Source: Wolbachia pipientis (GTDB lineage Bacteria > Pseudomonadota > Alphaproteobacteria > Rickettsiales > Anaplasmataceae). Taken from it: a stretch of 5,018 bases of DNA. Position 1 is the stretch's first letter. Every line of letters starts with the position of its first letter. The translations under genes were made by a program, and so were the position numbers. The stretch is taken from the NCBI RefSeq assembly GCF_023661085.1, contig NZ_JAHDJT010000105.1, forward strand, positions 1 through 5,018, written 5' to 3'. Positions 1-5,018 of this stretch are shown piece after piece. The notes under the pieces are model-generated. The model did no database searches, was not told the DNA's origin, and was given only the letters and a program-made list of their open reading frames with translations.

Positions 1-107
1 CTTTTTAAAACTTCTGGTTTTCAAGCTGAAACGCGCTTATAAGTCGTTTAAGACAGTATAGAACGTCAAATAGACAAGGGAGAATTTGAATACTAGCTGC
101 CTCAGAG

Positions 108-143
108 TTTTTTTGCCTTTTTCCTGCTTAGTAAATTTCTTAA
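108..143. repeat. Direct repeat block, copy 1
   Basis: A T-rich block that ends in TAGTAAATTTCTTAA and resembles the block at 251-287. The two copies share the order T-run, GC, T-run, C, GCTT, GTAAATTTCTTAA, with a handful of substitutions and a one-base length difference. The final thirteen bases (GTAAATTTCTTAA) are identical. The ~145-bp spacing between copies holds unrelated sequence. It may be part of a dispersed Wolbachia intergenic repeat, but one window cannot show that. Confidence 0.55.
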
Positions 144-250
144 CGTTTGCAGTTTTGGTTATTTGCATTTAAAAGTAGCTGAATCGTAGCGTTGAGGATA
201 AAAACGCCGATATTTGAGGTACATATAAATAATTAGCCACCGGCCGGGGC

Positions 251-287
251 TTCTTTTGCTTTTTTTCTCGCTTGGTAAATTTCTTAA
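251..287. repeat. Direct repeat block, copy 2
   Basis: Second copy of the block at 108-143, ending TGGTAAATTTCTTAA, directly after the GC-rich patch GCCACCGGCCGGGGC. It is diverged from copy 1 in the T-rich part but identical over the last thirteen bases. Either the ~145-bp segment was duplicated and then decayed, or two members of one repeat family inserted close together. Confidence 0.55.
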
Positions 288-314
288 GTATTTATTATTA
301 AAGTAGTATCCTGG

Positions 315-337
315 ATCCCAGTATCAAGTACTGGGAT
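315..337. repeat. Perfect 9-bp hairpin palindrome
   Basis: ATCCCAGTA (315-323) and TACTGGGAT (329-337) are exact reverse complements separated by the five-base loop TCAAG. Hairpins of this ATCCCAGTA/TACTGGGAT kind are, to my knowledge, very common between Wolbachia genes, which is the main sequence hint to the genus. It lies about 200 bp past the end of purK and is not followed by a T-run on either strand, so a terminator role is not supported. A small palindromic repeat is the better label. Confidence 0.75.
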
Positions 338-443
338 GGCAAGAGAAGGAGCTACTTGGATGACAAAAAAAGGAGGTACTGAGATGAAAAGAAATGGGCT
401 ACTGGAATGACAAGAGAAGGAGGCAATGGAATGACACCGAAGG
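329..443. repeat. Degenerate tandem array of ~22-25-bp units
   Basis: Five head-to-tail units can be aligned: 329-350, 351-374, 375-396, 397-421 and 422-443. Each carries a core like TACTGGGATGACAAGAGAAGGA with scattered changes: TACTGGGATGGCAAGAG, CTACTTGGATGAC, GGTACTGAGATGA, CTACTGGAATGACAAGAG and GGCAATGGAATGACACC. Unit length varies from 22 to 25 bases. The first unit begins with the right arm of the hairpin at 315-337, so the array seems to have grown out of one side of that palindrome. No CRISPR-like alternation of constant repeat and unique spacer is present. Confidence 0.65.
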
Positions 444-530
444 GGATATGTGCTTTGAGCAAATTTGGCTATAAAACTAAGCGCACTTTTTTCTAAAACA
501 AACATCTATACAATTGCGAAGTTATGGTGT

Positions 531-1604
531 CTAACTCAAATCTATATTGACATGTCCCATTTTACGCTTATCCCTGACCTCTTTCTTTCCATATATGGTT
601 AAGCTAGCTTTTTTATTGCTCAGATACTTATGGAAATCATATATATCACTACCTATTATGTTCTTCGTCATGCAAGGAAAGCGTAGTGCTACTTCCTGCA
701 TAGGTAACCCGCATATTACCCTAACCAATTGCTCAAACTGACTAACATTGCATGCATCCAAGCTCCAGTGGCAGGAATTGTGAGGTCTTGGAGCTAGCTC
801 GTTAACTAGCAGTTCATTATTTTTAGTAATGAAAAATTCAATAGCAAGGATTCCTACTACATCAAGCGCATCTGCTATTTTCCCTGCGGTTTGTTGTACC
901 TCTTGAGCTAATTTACTATCTATTTTGGCTGGCACTGTTGAAGTGTCAAGTATTCCATCAACGTGGTGATTTTCTGCTATAGGAAAAAAAGTTACTTTAC
1001 CGTTTTTATCTCTTGCAACAACTATTGAAGCCTCTTTTAGTAAATCAACACCTGCTTCGAGGATATATTTTGTGTTCCAATCAAAGGAAGCAAATTGTTT
1101 CGCTTCAGAATCATTCTCGATCACATATTGTCCTTTTCCATCGTAACCCATTTCTGTTGTTTTCAGCCTTATTGGATAGCCAAAAGTTCTACTGCTTTCT
1201 AATAGCTCATCATGATTTTGTATATTTTTATAACCAGCGGTTTTTATACCCGAATCTCTAATAAAGTCTTTTTCTCTCAGCCTATTTTGCGAAATATGTA
1301 ATGCTCTTTTACCCGGATAAAAATCCACATGCTGTGATATAATGTCAACTGCGTCACAAGGAATATTTTCAGATTCAATAGTGACTAAATCCACGCTCTG
1401 TGCAAAAGATACAAGTGCCTTCCTATCAGAAAAATCTGCTATTGTTACACTACCGGCAACAGAGCAAGCTGGATCATCCTTAGCATGGGTAAAAATATGT
1501 GTTTTTTGCCCAAGTTTTGTTGCAGCAATAGCAGTCATCTTACCTAATTGTCCACTACCTATTATTCCTATTACTCTTTCGCTGAGCATATCTGATCCAC
1601 CCAT
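531..1604 (-). CDS. purK: N5-carboxyaminoimidazole ribonucleotide synthase PurK
   Basis: PurK is the cytosolic ATP-grasp enzyme that joins bicarbonate to AIR, giving N5-CAIR for PurE in de novo purine synthesis. The 357-residue frame has the family order: dinucleotide-type N-terminus GSGQLGKM (16-23), TIESENIP (75-82), RLREKDF (108-114), the glycine-rich ATP loop MGYDGKGQ (152-159), KEASIVVAR (180-188 region), AENHHVDGILDTS (210-222), and the signature NELAPRPHN (268-276) followed by SQFEQLVRVICGLP. Length fits complete PurK proteins (about 350-380). Family members usually read HNSGH where this one has HNSCH (Cys278). The start may really be Met6 (1589), which has a better ribosome site and matches the usual short N-terminus. 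The gene is divergent from apaG and has no purine neighbours; purE is not in the window. Identification is firm, the start is not. Confidence 0.95.
   Translation of the reverse strand: MGGSDMLSERVIGIIGSGQLGKMTAIAATKLGQKTHIFTHAKDDPACSVAGSVTIADFSDRKALVSFAQSVDLVTIESENIPCDAVDIISQHVDFYPGKRALHISQNRLREKDFIRDSGIKTAGYKNIQNHDELLESSRTFGYPIRLKTTEMGYDGKGQYVIENDSEAKQFASFDWNTKYILEAGVDLLKEASIVVARDKNGKVTFFPIAENHHVDGILDTSTVPAKIDSKLAQEVQQTAGKIADALDVVGILAIEFFITKNNELLVNELAPRPHNSCHWSLDACNVSQFEQLVRVICGLPMQEVALRFPCMTKNIIGSDIYDFHKYLSNKKASLTIYGKKEVRDKRKMGHVNIDLS
1597..1601 (-). promoter_or_regulatory. Possible ribosome binding site for internal purK start
   Basis: The minus strand reads GGTGG seven bases before the ATG at 1589-1587, one mismatch from GGAGG. 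The upstream ATG at 1604-1602 has only AGCAGTGATAAT before it, with no good Shine-Dalgarno match. This favours translation from Met6 (MLSERVIGIIG), giving a 352-residue PurK that begins much like other family members. Genes in this window often lack clear sites, so the argument is modest. Confidence 0.35.
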
Positions 1605-1637
1605 ATTATCACTGCTAAATAGAATACGATAACATGC

Positions 1638-1666
1638 TTGAAGAATCTATGAAAATAGTGTATAAT
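1638..1666 (+). promoter_or_regulatory. Sigma70-type promoter for apaG
   Basis: A -35 box TTGAAG (1638-1643, four of six matches to TTGACA) and a perfect -10 box TATAAT (1661-1666) are separated by the ideal 17 bases. Transcription would begin near 1673 and leave a leader of about 20 bases before the apaG ATG at 1693. That leader has no convincing Shine-Dalgarno sequence near the ATG. On the opposite strand I found only weak candidates for a purK promoter, such as TTTAAG-17-TACACT, so the two divergent genes are probably driven separately. Confidence 0.6.
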
Positions 1667-1692
1667 TAGGTGTTGTTTTCTTAAATTATAAT

Positions 1693-2097
1693 ATGGCTCT
1701 GGAATACACACTTACTACTAACTCTGTTGAAGTTACAGTTCTGCCAGTTTACATTGAGGAGCAATCTATTCCTTATGAAAATTGCTATGTGTGGGTATAC
1801 AATGTTAAAATAAAAAATAAAAGTTCGTCAACTATTCAATTGCTGAGCCGCCATTGGCAGATAATAGATTACAAAGGGAAGGTAAATGAAATTGCAGGTG
1901 CTGGTGTTATTGGAGAGCAGCCTGTGATAAAGCCTGGAGAAGTATTTAGGTATACGAGCGGGACATACTTAAACGCACCATCGGGAATAATGCAAGGAAG
2001 GTACGAATTTCTAAATGAAGAAAGCACAAAAGTCTTTGAGGTCATGATACCGCCTTTTTCTCTGGATAGTCCATACATAAACTCTAGACCGCACTAG
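1693..2097 (+). CDS. apaG: ApaG domain protein (Co2+/Mg2+ efflux protein ApaG family)
   Basis: A complete 134-residue ApaG protein, a small single-domain immunoglobulin-like beta fold with no signal peptide or membrane segment. Conserved family blocks appear in order: [14 protein letters not shown] (12-25), the [11 protein letters not shown] strand (32-42), [10 protein letters not shown] (50-59), [15 protein letters not shown] (69-83), FRYTSG (85-90), [10 protein letters not shown] (97-106) and the C-terminal IPPFSLDSP (119-127). Length agrees with the usual 125-130 residues. The exact biochemical role is unsettled: the name comes from a gene linked to diadenosine tetraphosphate metabolism (apaH) and cobalt/magnesium resistance in enterobacteria, and the same fold occurs in eukaryotic F-box and polymerase-interacting proteins. 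Here it stands alone, with no apaH or rsmA beside it. The ATG at 1693 is the only start that gives the full first strand, and a strong promoter lies just upstream. Confidence 0.93.
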   Translation: MALEYTLTTNSVEVTVLPVYIEEQSIPYENCYVWVYNVKIKNKSSSTIQLLSRHWQIIDYKGKVNEIAGAGVIGEQPVIKPGEVFRYTSGTYLNAPSGIMQGRYEFLNEESTKVFEVMIPPFSLDSPYINSRPH

Positions 2098-2105
2098 ATC
2101 TAGTG
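2092..2105. repeat. 14-bp perfect palindrome over the apaG stop; possible weak terminator
   Basis: CACTAGATCTAGTG is its own reverse complement and contains the apaG stop codon TAG (2095-2097). In RNA it could fold as a five-pair stem with a GATC loop. On the plus strand a T-rich stretch (TTTATTTTTTA, about 2120-2130) follows after a gap of roughly 14 bases, longer than in a classic intrinsic terminator; on the minus strand no T-run follows. It sits in the only gap (23 bp) between the convergent apaG and fbpB genes, where a shared terminator would be expected, so that role is possible but weakly supported. Confidence 0.4.
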
Positions 2106-2120
2106 GACTGTCGTTAAAAT

Positions 2121-3719
2121 TTATTTTTTACTCCCATCATCAAGCTTAAACAAGATCATTGTGGAAATTAAGCCGATCGTAACTATCATTAACGAAAATG
2201 GGGCAGCCTCTCTGTAACGCTCATCGCTTACAAGCTCATATATTCTAGTTGATATAGTTTCAAAATTAAATGGCCTTATAATGAGTGTTGCCGTGAGTTC
2301 CTTGATAGTATCCATAAACACGAGCAAAAACCCCGACAGTATACTTTTCCTGATGAGAGGAATATGAACATTCAGACATGTGAAAATAGGTCCATGACCC
2401 ATAGTATACGCGGTCCACTCAATTTCATTTGGTGTTTTTTTGAGCCCTGATTCTATTGCTTTAAAAGATATAGCAAAAAAACGAAATAAATACGAGTAAA
2501 TCAAGGCACCAACAGTTCCTACTAAGCTCACTTCCACAATATATTGAGTAACAAAAGAAGATATCTTGCTTAAAAATATTATTATACTAATTGCGATAAT
2601 CGCATTTGGAATTGCGTAGCCTAAAGAAATAAGACGTGCTACACTACTGATAGCCCTATTTTTACGAGCCGCATATCCAATCATTATTGCAATGCTAATC
2701 GAGATTAGCGCGGTAACAAATGATAAACTAAAGCTATTTGCTATTATGCTATAAAATCTTGCCTCATATATGAAAAACCCCTTCTCTATACTCCAATATA
2801 TCAGTGGAATAATTGGTAAAGCAAAACCTATCAATATTGGCAATACACACATGATATAAGCAAAGATCAATGGCGCAGCACCATTTATACTGCGCTTGTT
2901 GTGGTAGTCTGAATTAGTACTGATTGCAGAATAGGAGATCCCCCTTTTTTGCAGGATTTTTTCAACAGTTATTAGTGTTGCAATGAAGATCAATTCTGCA
3001 ACTGCTAAAACAGTAGCTGAATATTTATCATGCAGCAAAAACCAGGTGCGATATACTCCTGTTGTAAAAGTGTCAATTGCAAGAAACTGTGGTGTACCAA
3101 AATCCGTAATTACTTCCATTAGCACCAAGGATAATCCAGCTATAATTGATGGACGTATAGAGGGTATTATGACAGAAAATAAGCTCTGCAGTGAGGAGAA
3201 CCCAAGTGTCAATGCAATAGTAACCGAGTTGCTAACGCTCCTTAGACTTGAGCGGACCAATATGTAAACGTATGGATATAAACTGAACCCCATCACTAAT
3301 ATTCCACCACCTAAAGATTTGATCTCGGGAAACCAGTAATCGCCTTTGCTCCACTCTAAAATTTCTCTTAACAAACTCTGAATCGGACCTGAGAACTCTA
3401 GCGTGTTTACATAGATAAACGCTACTATATACCCAGGAATCGATAGCGGAAAAAATAAAGCAATCTCAAAAATTCTACTCCCAGGAAATGAAAAAAATGT
3501 GGTGAGCCATGCTGGTATCACTCCAAATATAAAAGATATACTTCCAACCCCTACCATCAAGATTAACGTATTCAGTATATATTCAGGAAAAAGTGTACTG
3601 ATTACCCACCCAGAATCTGCCGATTTTGTAAATAGAATCGATATTAACGATAATATAGGGCAGATAAATAATATACTTACTAGAAATAAGAATATATTTT
3701 TAAATATTCTTAAAAACAT
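2121..3719 (-). CDS. fbpB: Iron(III) ABC transporter permease, FbpB/SfuB type
   Basis: A 532-residue inner-membrane protein made of two fused binding-protein-dependent permease domains, as in the ferric iron permeases FbpB, SfuB and HitB (usually about 500-560 residues). It would form the channel for Fe3+ delivered by a periplasmic binding protein and powered by an FbpC-type ATPase; neither partner gene is in the window, and split loci are normal in these genomes. Hydrophobic segments lie near 8-30, 49-73, 84-106, 138-158, 190-206 and 236-254, then a polar linker (255-284), then near 286-312, 325-349, 361-390, 396-420, 460-477 and 508-525. ATPase-docking (EAA) loops are seen at about 168-196 (TLGFSSLQSLFSVIIPSIRP) and 434-462 (EWTAYTMGHGPIFTCLNVHI). 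MEVITDFGTP (201-210) and DTFTTGVYRTW (216-226) are typical of iron permeases. The first EAA loop lacks the usual glutamate. The ATG at 3719 follows an in-frame stop; the ribosome site is weak (GTGGA, nine bases away). Iron as substrate rests on family resemblance. Confidence 0.9.
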   Translation of the reverse strand: MFLRIFKNIFLFLVSILFICPILSLISILFTKSADSGWVISTLFPEYILNTLILMVGVGSISFIFGVIPAWLTTFFSFPGSRIFEIALFFPLSIPGYIVAFIYVNTLEFSGPIQSLLREILEWSKGDYWFPEIKSLGGGILVMGFSLYPYVYILVRSSLRSVSNSVTIALTLGFSSLQSLFSVIIPSIRPSIIAGLSLVLMEVITDFGTPQFLAIDTFTTGVYRTWFLLHDKYSATVLAVAELIFIATLITVEKILQKRGISYSAISTNSDYHNKRSINGAAPLIFAYIMCVLPILIGFALPIIPLIYWSIEKGFFIYEARFYSIIANSFSLSFVTALISISIAIMIGYAARKNRAISSVARLISLGYAIPNAIIAISIIIFLSKISSFVTQYIVEVSLVGTVGALIYSYLFRFFAISFKAIESGLKKTPNEIEWTAYTMGHGPIFTCLNVHIPLIRKSILSGFLLVFMDTIKELTATLIIRPFNFETISTRIYELVSDERYREAAPFSLMIVTIGLISTMILFKLDDGSKK

Positions 3720-3765
3720 TAAATTAAATCCACACTTAATATTAAAATGTTATATACAAAAGCTG

Positions 3766-3789
3766 AAGATATCCAGAGTTGAATATCTT
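3766..3789. promoter_or_regulatory. Inverted repeat over the trhO -35 region; candidate operator
   Basis: AAGATAT (3766-3772) and ATATCTT (3783-3789) are perfect inverted arms separated by ten bases (CCAGAGTTGA). The right arm overlaps the proposed -35 box of trhO at 3779-3784, in the spacer shared with the divergent iron permease gene. A dimeric regulator could bind here and affect either gene. The arms are short and AT-rich, so chance is a real alternative. It does not resemble a canonical Fur box that I can recognise. Confidence 0.3.
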
Positions 3790-3807
3790 TATAATTTTAT
3801 ATATTAT
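3779..3807 (+). promoter_or_regulatory. Candidate sigma70-type promoter for trhO
   Basis: TTGAAT (3779-3784, four of six matches) and TATTAT (3802-3807, five of six) are separated by 17 bases, placing a start of transcription near 3814 and a leader of about 19 bases. The surrounding DNA is extremely AT-rich, so other -10-like hexamers exist (for example TATAAT read at about 3804-3809 on the opposite strand, which might serve fbpB). Its resemblance in spacing and leader length to the apaG promoter adds some weight. Confidence 0.45.
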
Positions 3808-3832
3808 ATTCTGAGTTGATAAGTTAATAATC

Positions 3833-4639
3833 ATGAACTTTGTCATAGCAACTTTCTACCATTTTGTAGAACTCTCTAACTATTACGACATGAAAGACGA
3901 AATAAAAGCTGCATGCGATAACGTTGGGCTGAAGGGTACTATACTCCTTGCAGAGGAGGGCATCAACGCAACCATATCCGGTGAAAGAAACGCAATTGAT
4001 AAAACGTTTGAGTTTCTATGTTCTGATTGTAGGCTGAGAGATCTTACGTGGAAAGAAAGTACAGCAGAATATCAACCATTTAACAAGATGAAAGTGAGGT
4101 TAAAAAAAGAAATTGTAAACCTCGGTGTAAGCAATCTCGATATTTCTCTTAGAGGTAAATATGTTGACCCAGAGTATTGGGATGATTTTATCTCTCGACC
4201 TGACGTTTTAGTAATAGACACGCGAAATGAGTACGAAGTAAAATTAGGTAAGTTCAAGAATGCAATCAATCCACACACTCAATGTTTTCGTGAGTTTCCT
4301 CAGTGGGCAAAGTCATTTTCTGAGAATAAAGACATGAAAGTGGCTATGTACTGCACTGGTGGAATAAGGTGCGAAAAATCTACAGCGTACATGAAAAGCC
4401 TTGGATTTAACGATGTGTACCATCTTAAAGGTGGTGTTCTTTCTTATCTTGAAAAAACTCATAATAAAAATGGTAATTGGGAAGGCGAATGTTTCGTTTT
4501 TGACGATAGAATTGCTGTTAATAACTCACTTGCCCCAAGCGATAAAATAAAATGCATATTTTGCTCAAATCAAGTTCCAACTGATGAACTGAAATCAGTC
4601 TCACGTGGTCAGGTAGTTTGCTCTGATTGTAAAGCTTAA
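3833..4639 (+). CDS. trhO: tRNA uridine(34) hydroxylase TrhO (YceA/UPF0176, rhodanese superfamily)
   Basis: TrhO hydroxylates wobble uridine 34 of certain tRNAs to 5-hydroxyuridine using molecular oxygen, acting in the cytosol. The 268-residue protein has the expected order: an N-terminal acylphosphatase-like domain (about 1-95) with LKGTILLAEEGINATISG (33-50), a TrhO-specific segment EYQPFNKMKVRLKKEIVNLG (79-98), and a rhodanese domain (about 110-212) with DVLVIDTRNEYE (124-135) and the active loop CTGGIRCEK, giving Cys174 and Cys180. GECFVFDDRIAVN (218-230) follows, then two CxxC pairs (Cys241/Cys244 and Cys263/Cys266) that could bind zinc or a metal cluster. It is shorter than the ~350-residue enterobacterial form but ends naturally with CSDCKA. 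No clear Shine-Dalgarno site precedes the ATG, but this start gives the standard N-terminus. It is divergent from fbpB and convergent with the Rpn gene. Confidence 0.93.
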   Translation: MNFVIATFYHFVELSNYYDMKDEIKAACDNVGLKGTILLAEEGINATISGERNAIDKTFEFLCSDCRLRDLTWKESTAEYQPFNKMKVRLKKEIVNLGVSNLDISLRGKYVDPEYWDDFISRPDVLVIDTRNEYEVKLGKFKNAINPHTQCFREFPQWAKSFSENKDMKVAMYCTGGIRCEKSTAYMKSLGFNDVYHLKGGVLSYLEKTHNKNGNWEGECFVFDDRIAVNNSLAPSDKIKCIFCSNQVPTDELKSVSRGQVVCSDCKA

Positions 4640-4693
4640 CAATTAAAAAACTGGATTTATCTACACCTGTCTATTCAGCTAAGTTATTTGAAA

Positions 4694-5018
4694 TCAACTC
4701 GTAACTTCTTCTTTGAGTCGTGCAATTTCAGCTTTAGGAAGACCAGTAGTTTGAGCTATGATATCAATAGAAACTCCTGCTTTAAGTAGATTTTTAGCAA
4801 CTTCAATTTCCCTTTTTTTCTGCCTTTTTCTTCGCCGATTTGGATGCCTTCTTTTCTGCCTTCGTCTCTAGCATCATCAAGTTTTTGAGCGAGGACAGCC
4901 TTCTCATCACGAATACGCTTTATCTCTTGTTCATATGCTATGAACTCTTTTTCTGACCAATTAAATCTATTTAGCTCCTCATATGCTTTTTTGATTATTA
5001 CATCACTTCCTATTATTC
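4694..5018 (-). pseudogene. Rpn family recombination-promoting nuclease/putative transposase, 3' part, frameshifted
   Basis: Only the 3' end is in the window; the 5' part, with the PD-(D/E)XK nuclease core, lies beyond 5018. The upstream frame reads SDVIKKAYEELNRFNWSEKE, then a charged, probably coiled-coil stretch (AQKLDDARDEGRKEG, GEEKGRKKG) typical of the tails of Rpn/PDDEXK-family proteins. At seven consecutive A (minus strand; 4813-4819) the frame is lost and the unshifted reading stops at TAG (4758-4756) after about 18 unrelated residues. The other frame continues with EIEVAKNLLKAGVSIDIIAQ and TTGLPKAEIARLKEEVTS, the normal helix-turn-helix-like C-terminus, ending at TGA (4696-4694). 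One extra A would restore the reading as RKKREIEV. I therefore call a decayed gene, but slippage at A-AAA-AAA or a base-count error in the run could mean the product is still made. Full-length family members in E. coli promote recombination and cut DNA. Confidence 0.75.

Larger units (their letters stand above)
1..530. other. Non-coding, repeat-rich spacer
   Basis: I see no credible gene in this stretch. Its content is a ~36-bp block present twice (108-143 and 251-287), a GC-rich patch around 236-250 containing the palindrome CCGGCCGG (240-247), a perfect hairpin at 315-337 and a degenerate tandem array at about 329-443. The open frame at 284-505 on the minus strand is simply a translation of the hairpin and array: it is rich in Ser, Pro and Phe and repeats CHS/VIP-like words, as expected from a repeat rather than a protein. 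A 21-codon frame (159-224, minus) is also present but too short to support. The stretch lies downstream of purK, so it holds no purK promoter. It is probably decayed or dispersed repeat DNA of the endosymbiont chromosome. Confidence 0.7.

Noticed and set aside
329..443. CRISPR array
   Set aside because: The units are contiguous and degenerate, with no unique spacers between constant repeats and no cas gene nearby.
284..505. 73-residue open frame on the minus strand beside purK
   Set aside because: It is a translation of the hairpin and tandem array; its words repeat with the DNA units, it resembles no folded protein, and it has no ribosome site.
1342..1632. 96-residue open frame on the plus strand
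   Set aside because: It lies antisense to the conserved N-terminal part of purK and has no family features.
2983..3267. 94-residue open frame on the plus strand
   Set aside because: It is antisense to the permease gene, whose hydrophobic pattern and EAA loop are clearly the coded product.
3499..3819. 106-residue open frame on the plus strand running into the trhO spacer
   Set aside because: Most of it is antisense to the permease N-terminus and the rest is AT-rich promoter DNA; it would overlap the trhO promoter and has no recognisable motif.
4640..4693. tRNA or small RNA gene in the short gap
   Set aside because: The gap is 54 bases with no cloverleaf, conserved loop sequence or promoter.
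4640..4710. Terminator between trhO and the Rpn gene
   Set aside because: The only pairing seen is AAGTTA (4681-4686) with TAACTT (4702-4707), a six-pair AT-rich stem with a 15-base loop, no T-run in place, and partly inside the Rpn coding end.
1..5018. A new multigene defence, toxin or secretion system
   Set aside because: The four complete genes are recognised housekeeping families on alternating strands with no shared pathway; only the partial Rpn gene is of a mobile or defence-related type.

Overview
The window looks like a stretch of an AT-rich, reduced alphaproteobacterial endosymbiont chromosome, most likely Wolbachia (Rickettsiales, Anaplasmataceae). The reasons are the low-GC codon use, weak or absent Shine-Dalgarno sites, unrelated single genes set side by side, an intergenic spacer full of decayed repeats with an ATCCCAGTA/TACTGGGAT hairpin of a type I associate with Wolbachia, and an Rpn/PD-(D/E)XK family gene of the kind that is multicopy and often broken there. 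The genus is inferred from memory of such genomes, not from a search.

Layout: positions 1-530 are non-coding and repeat-rich: a ~36-bp block present twice, a GC-rich patch, a perfect 9-bp hairpin and a degenerate tandem array. purK (purine synthesis) lies at 531-1604 on the minus strand. An 88-bp divergent spacer with a good sigma70-type promoter leads to apaG (1693-2097, plus). apaG runs tail to tail into a two-domain iron(III)-type ABC permease, fbpB (2121-3719, minus), with a 14-bp palindrome across the apaG stop. A second, 113-bp divergent spacer carries a promoter and a dyad ahead of trhO (3833-4639, plus), a tRNA uridine hydroxylase of the rhodanese superfamily. The window ends with the 3' part of an Rpn-family nuclease/putative transposase gene (4694 to beyond 5018, minus), whose frame is broken at a run of seven A.

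How the genes relate: strands alternate at every gene (minus, plus, minus, plus, minus), so no two genes can form an operon here. The products serve separate housekeeping roles: CAIR synthesis, an ApaG-domain protein, inner-membrane ferric iron import (its binding protein and ATPase are not in the window), and wobble-uridine modification. I see no evidence of a new multigene system. The best leads are the A-AAA-AAA site in the Rpn gene, which could be a plain frameshift, a slippage site or a sequencing error, and the structure of the left-hand repeat region.
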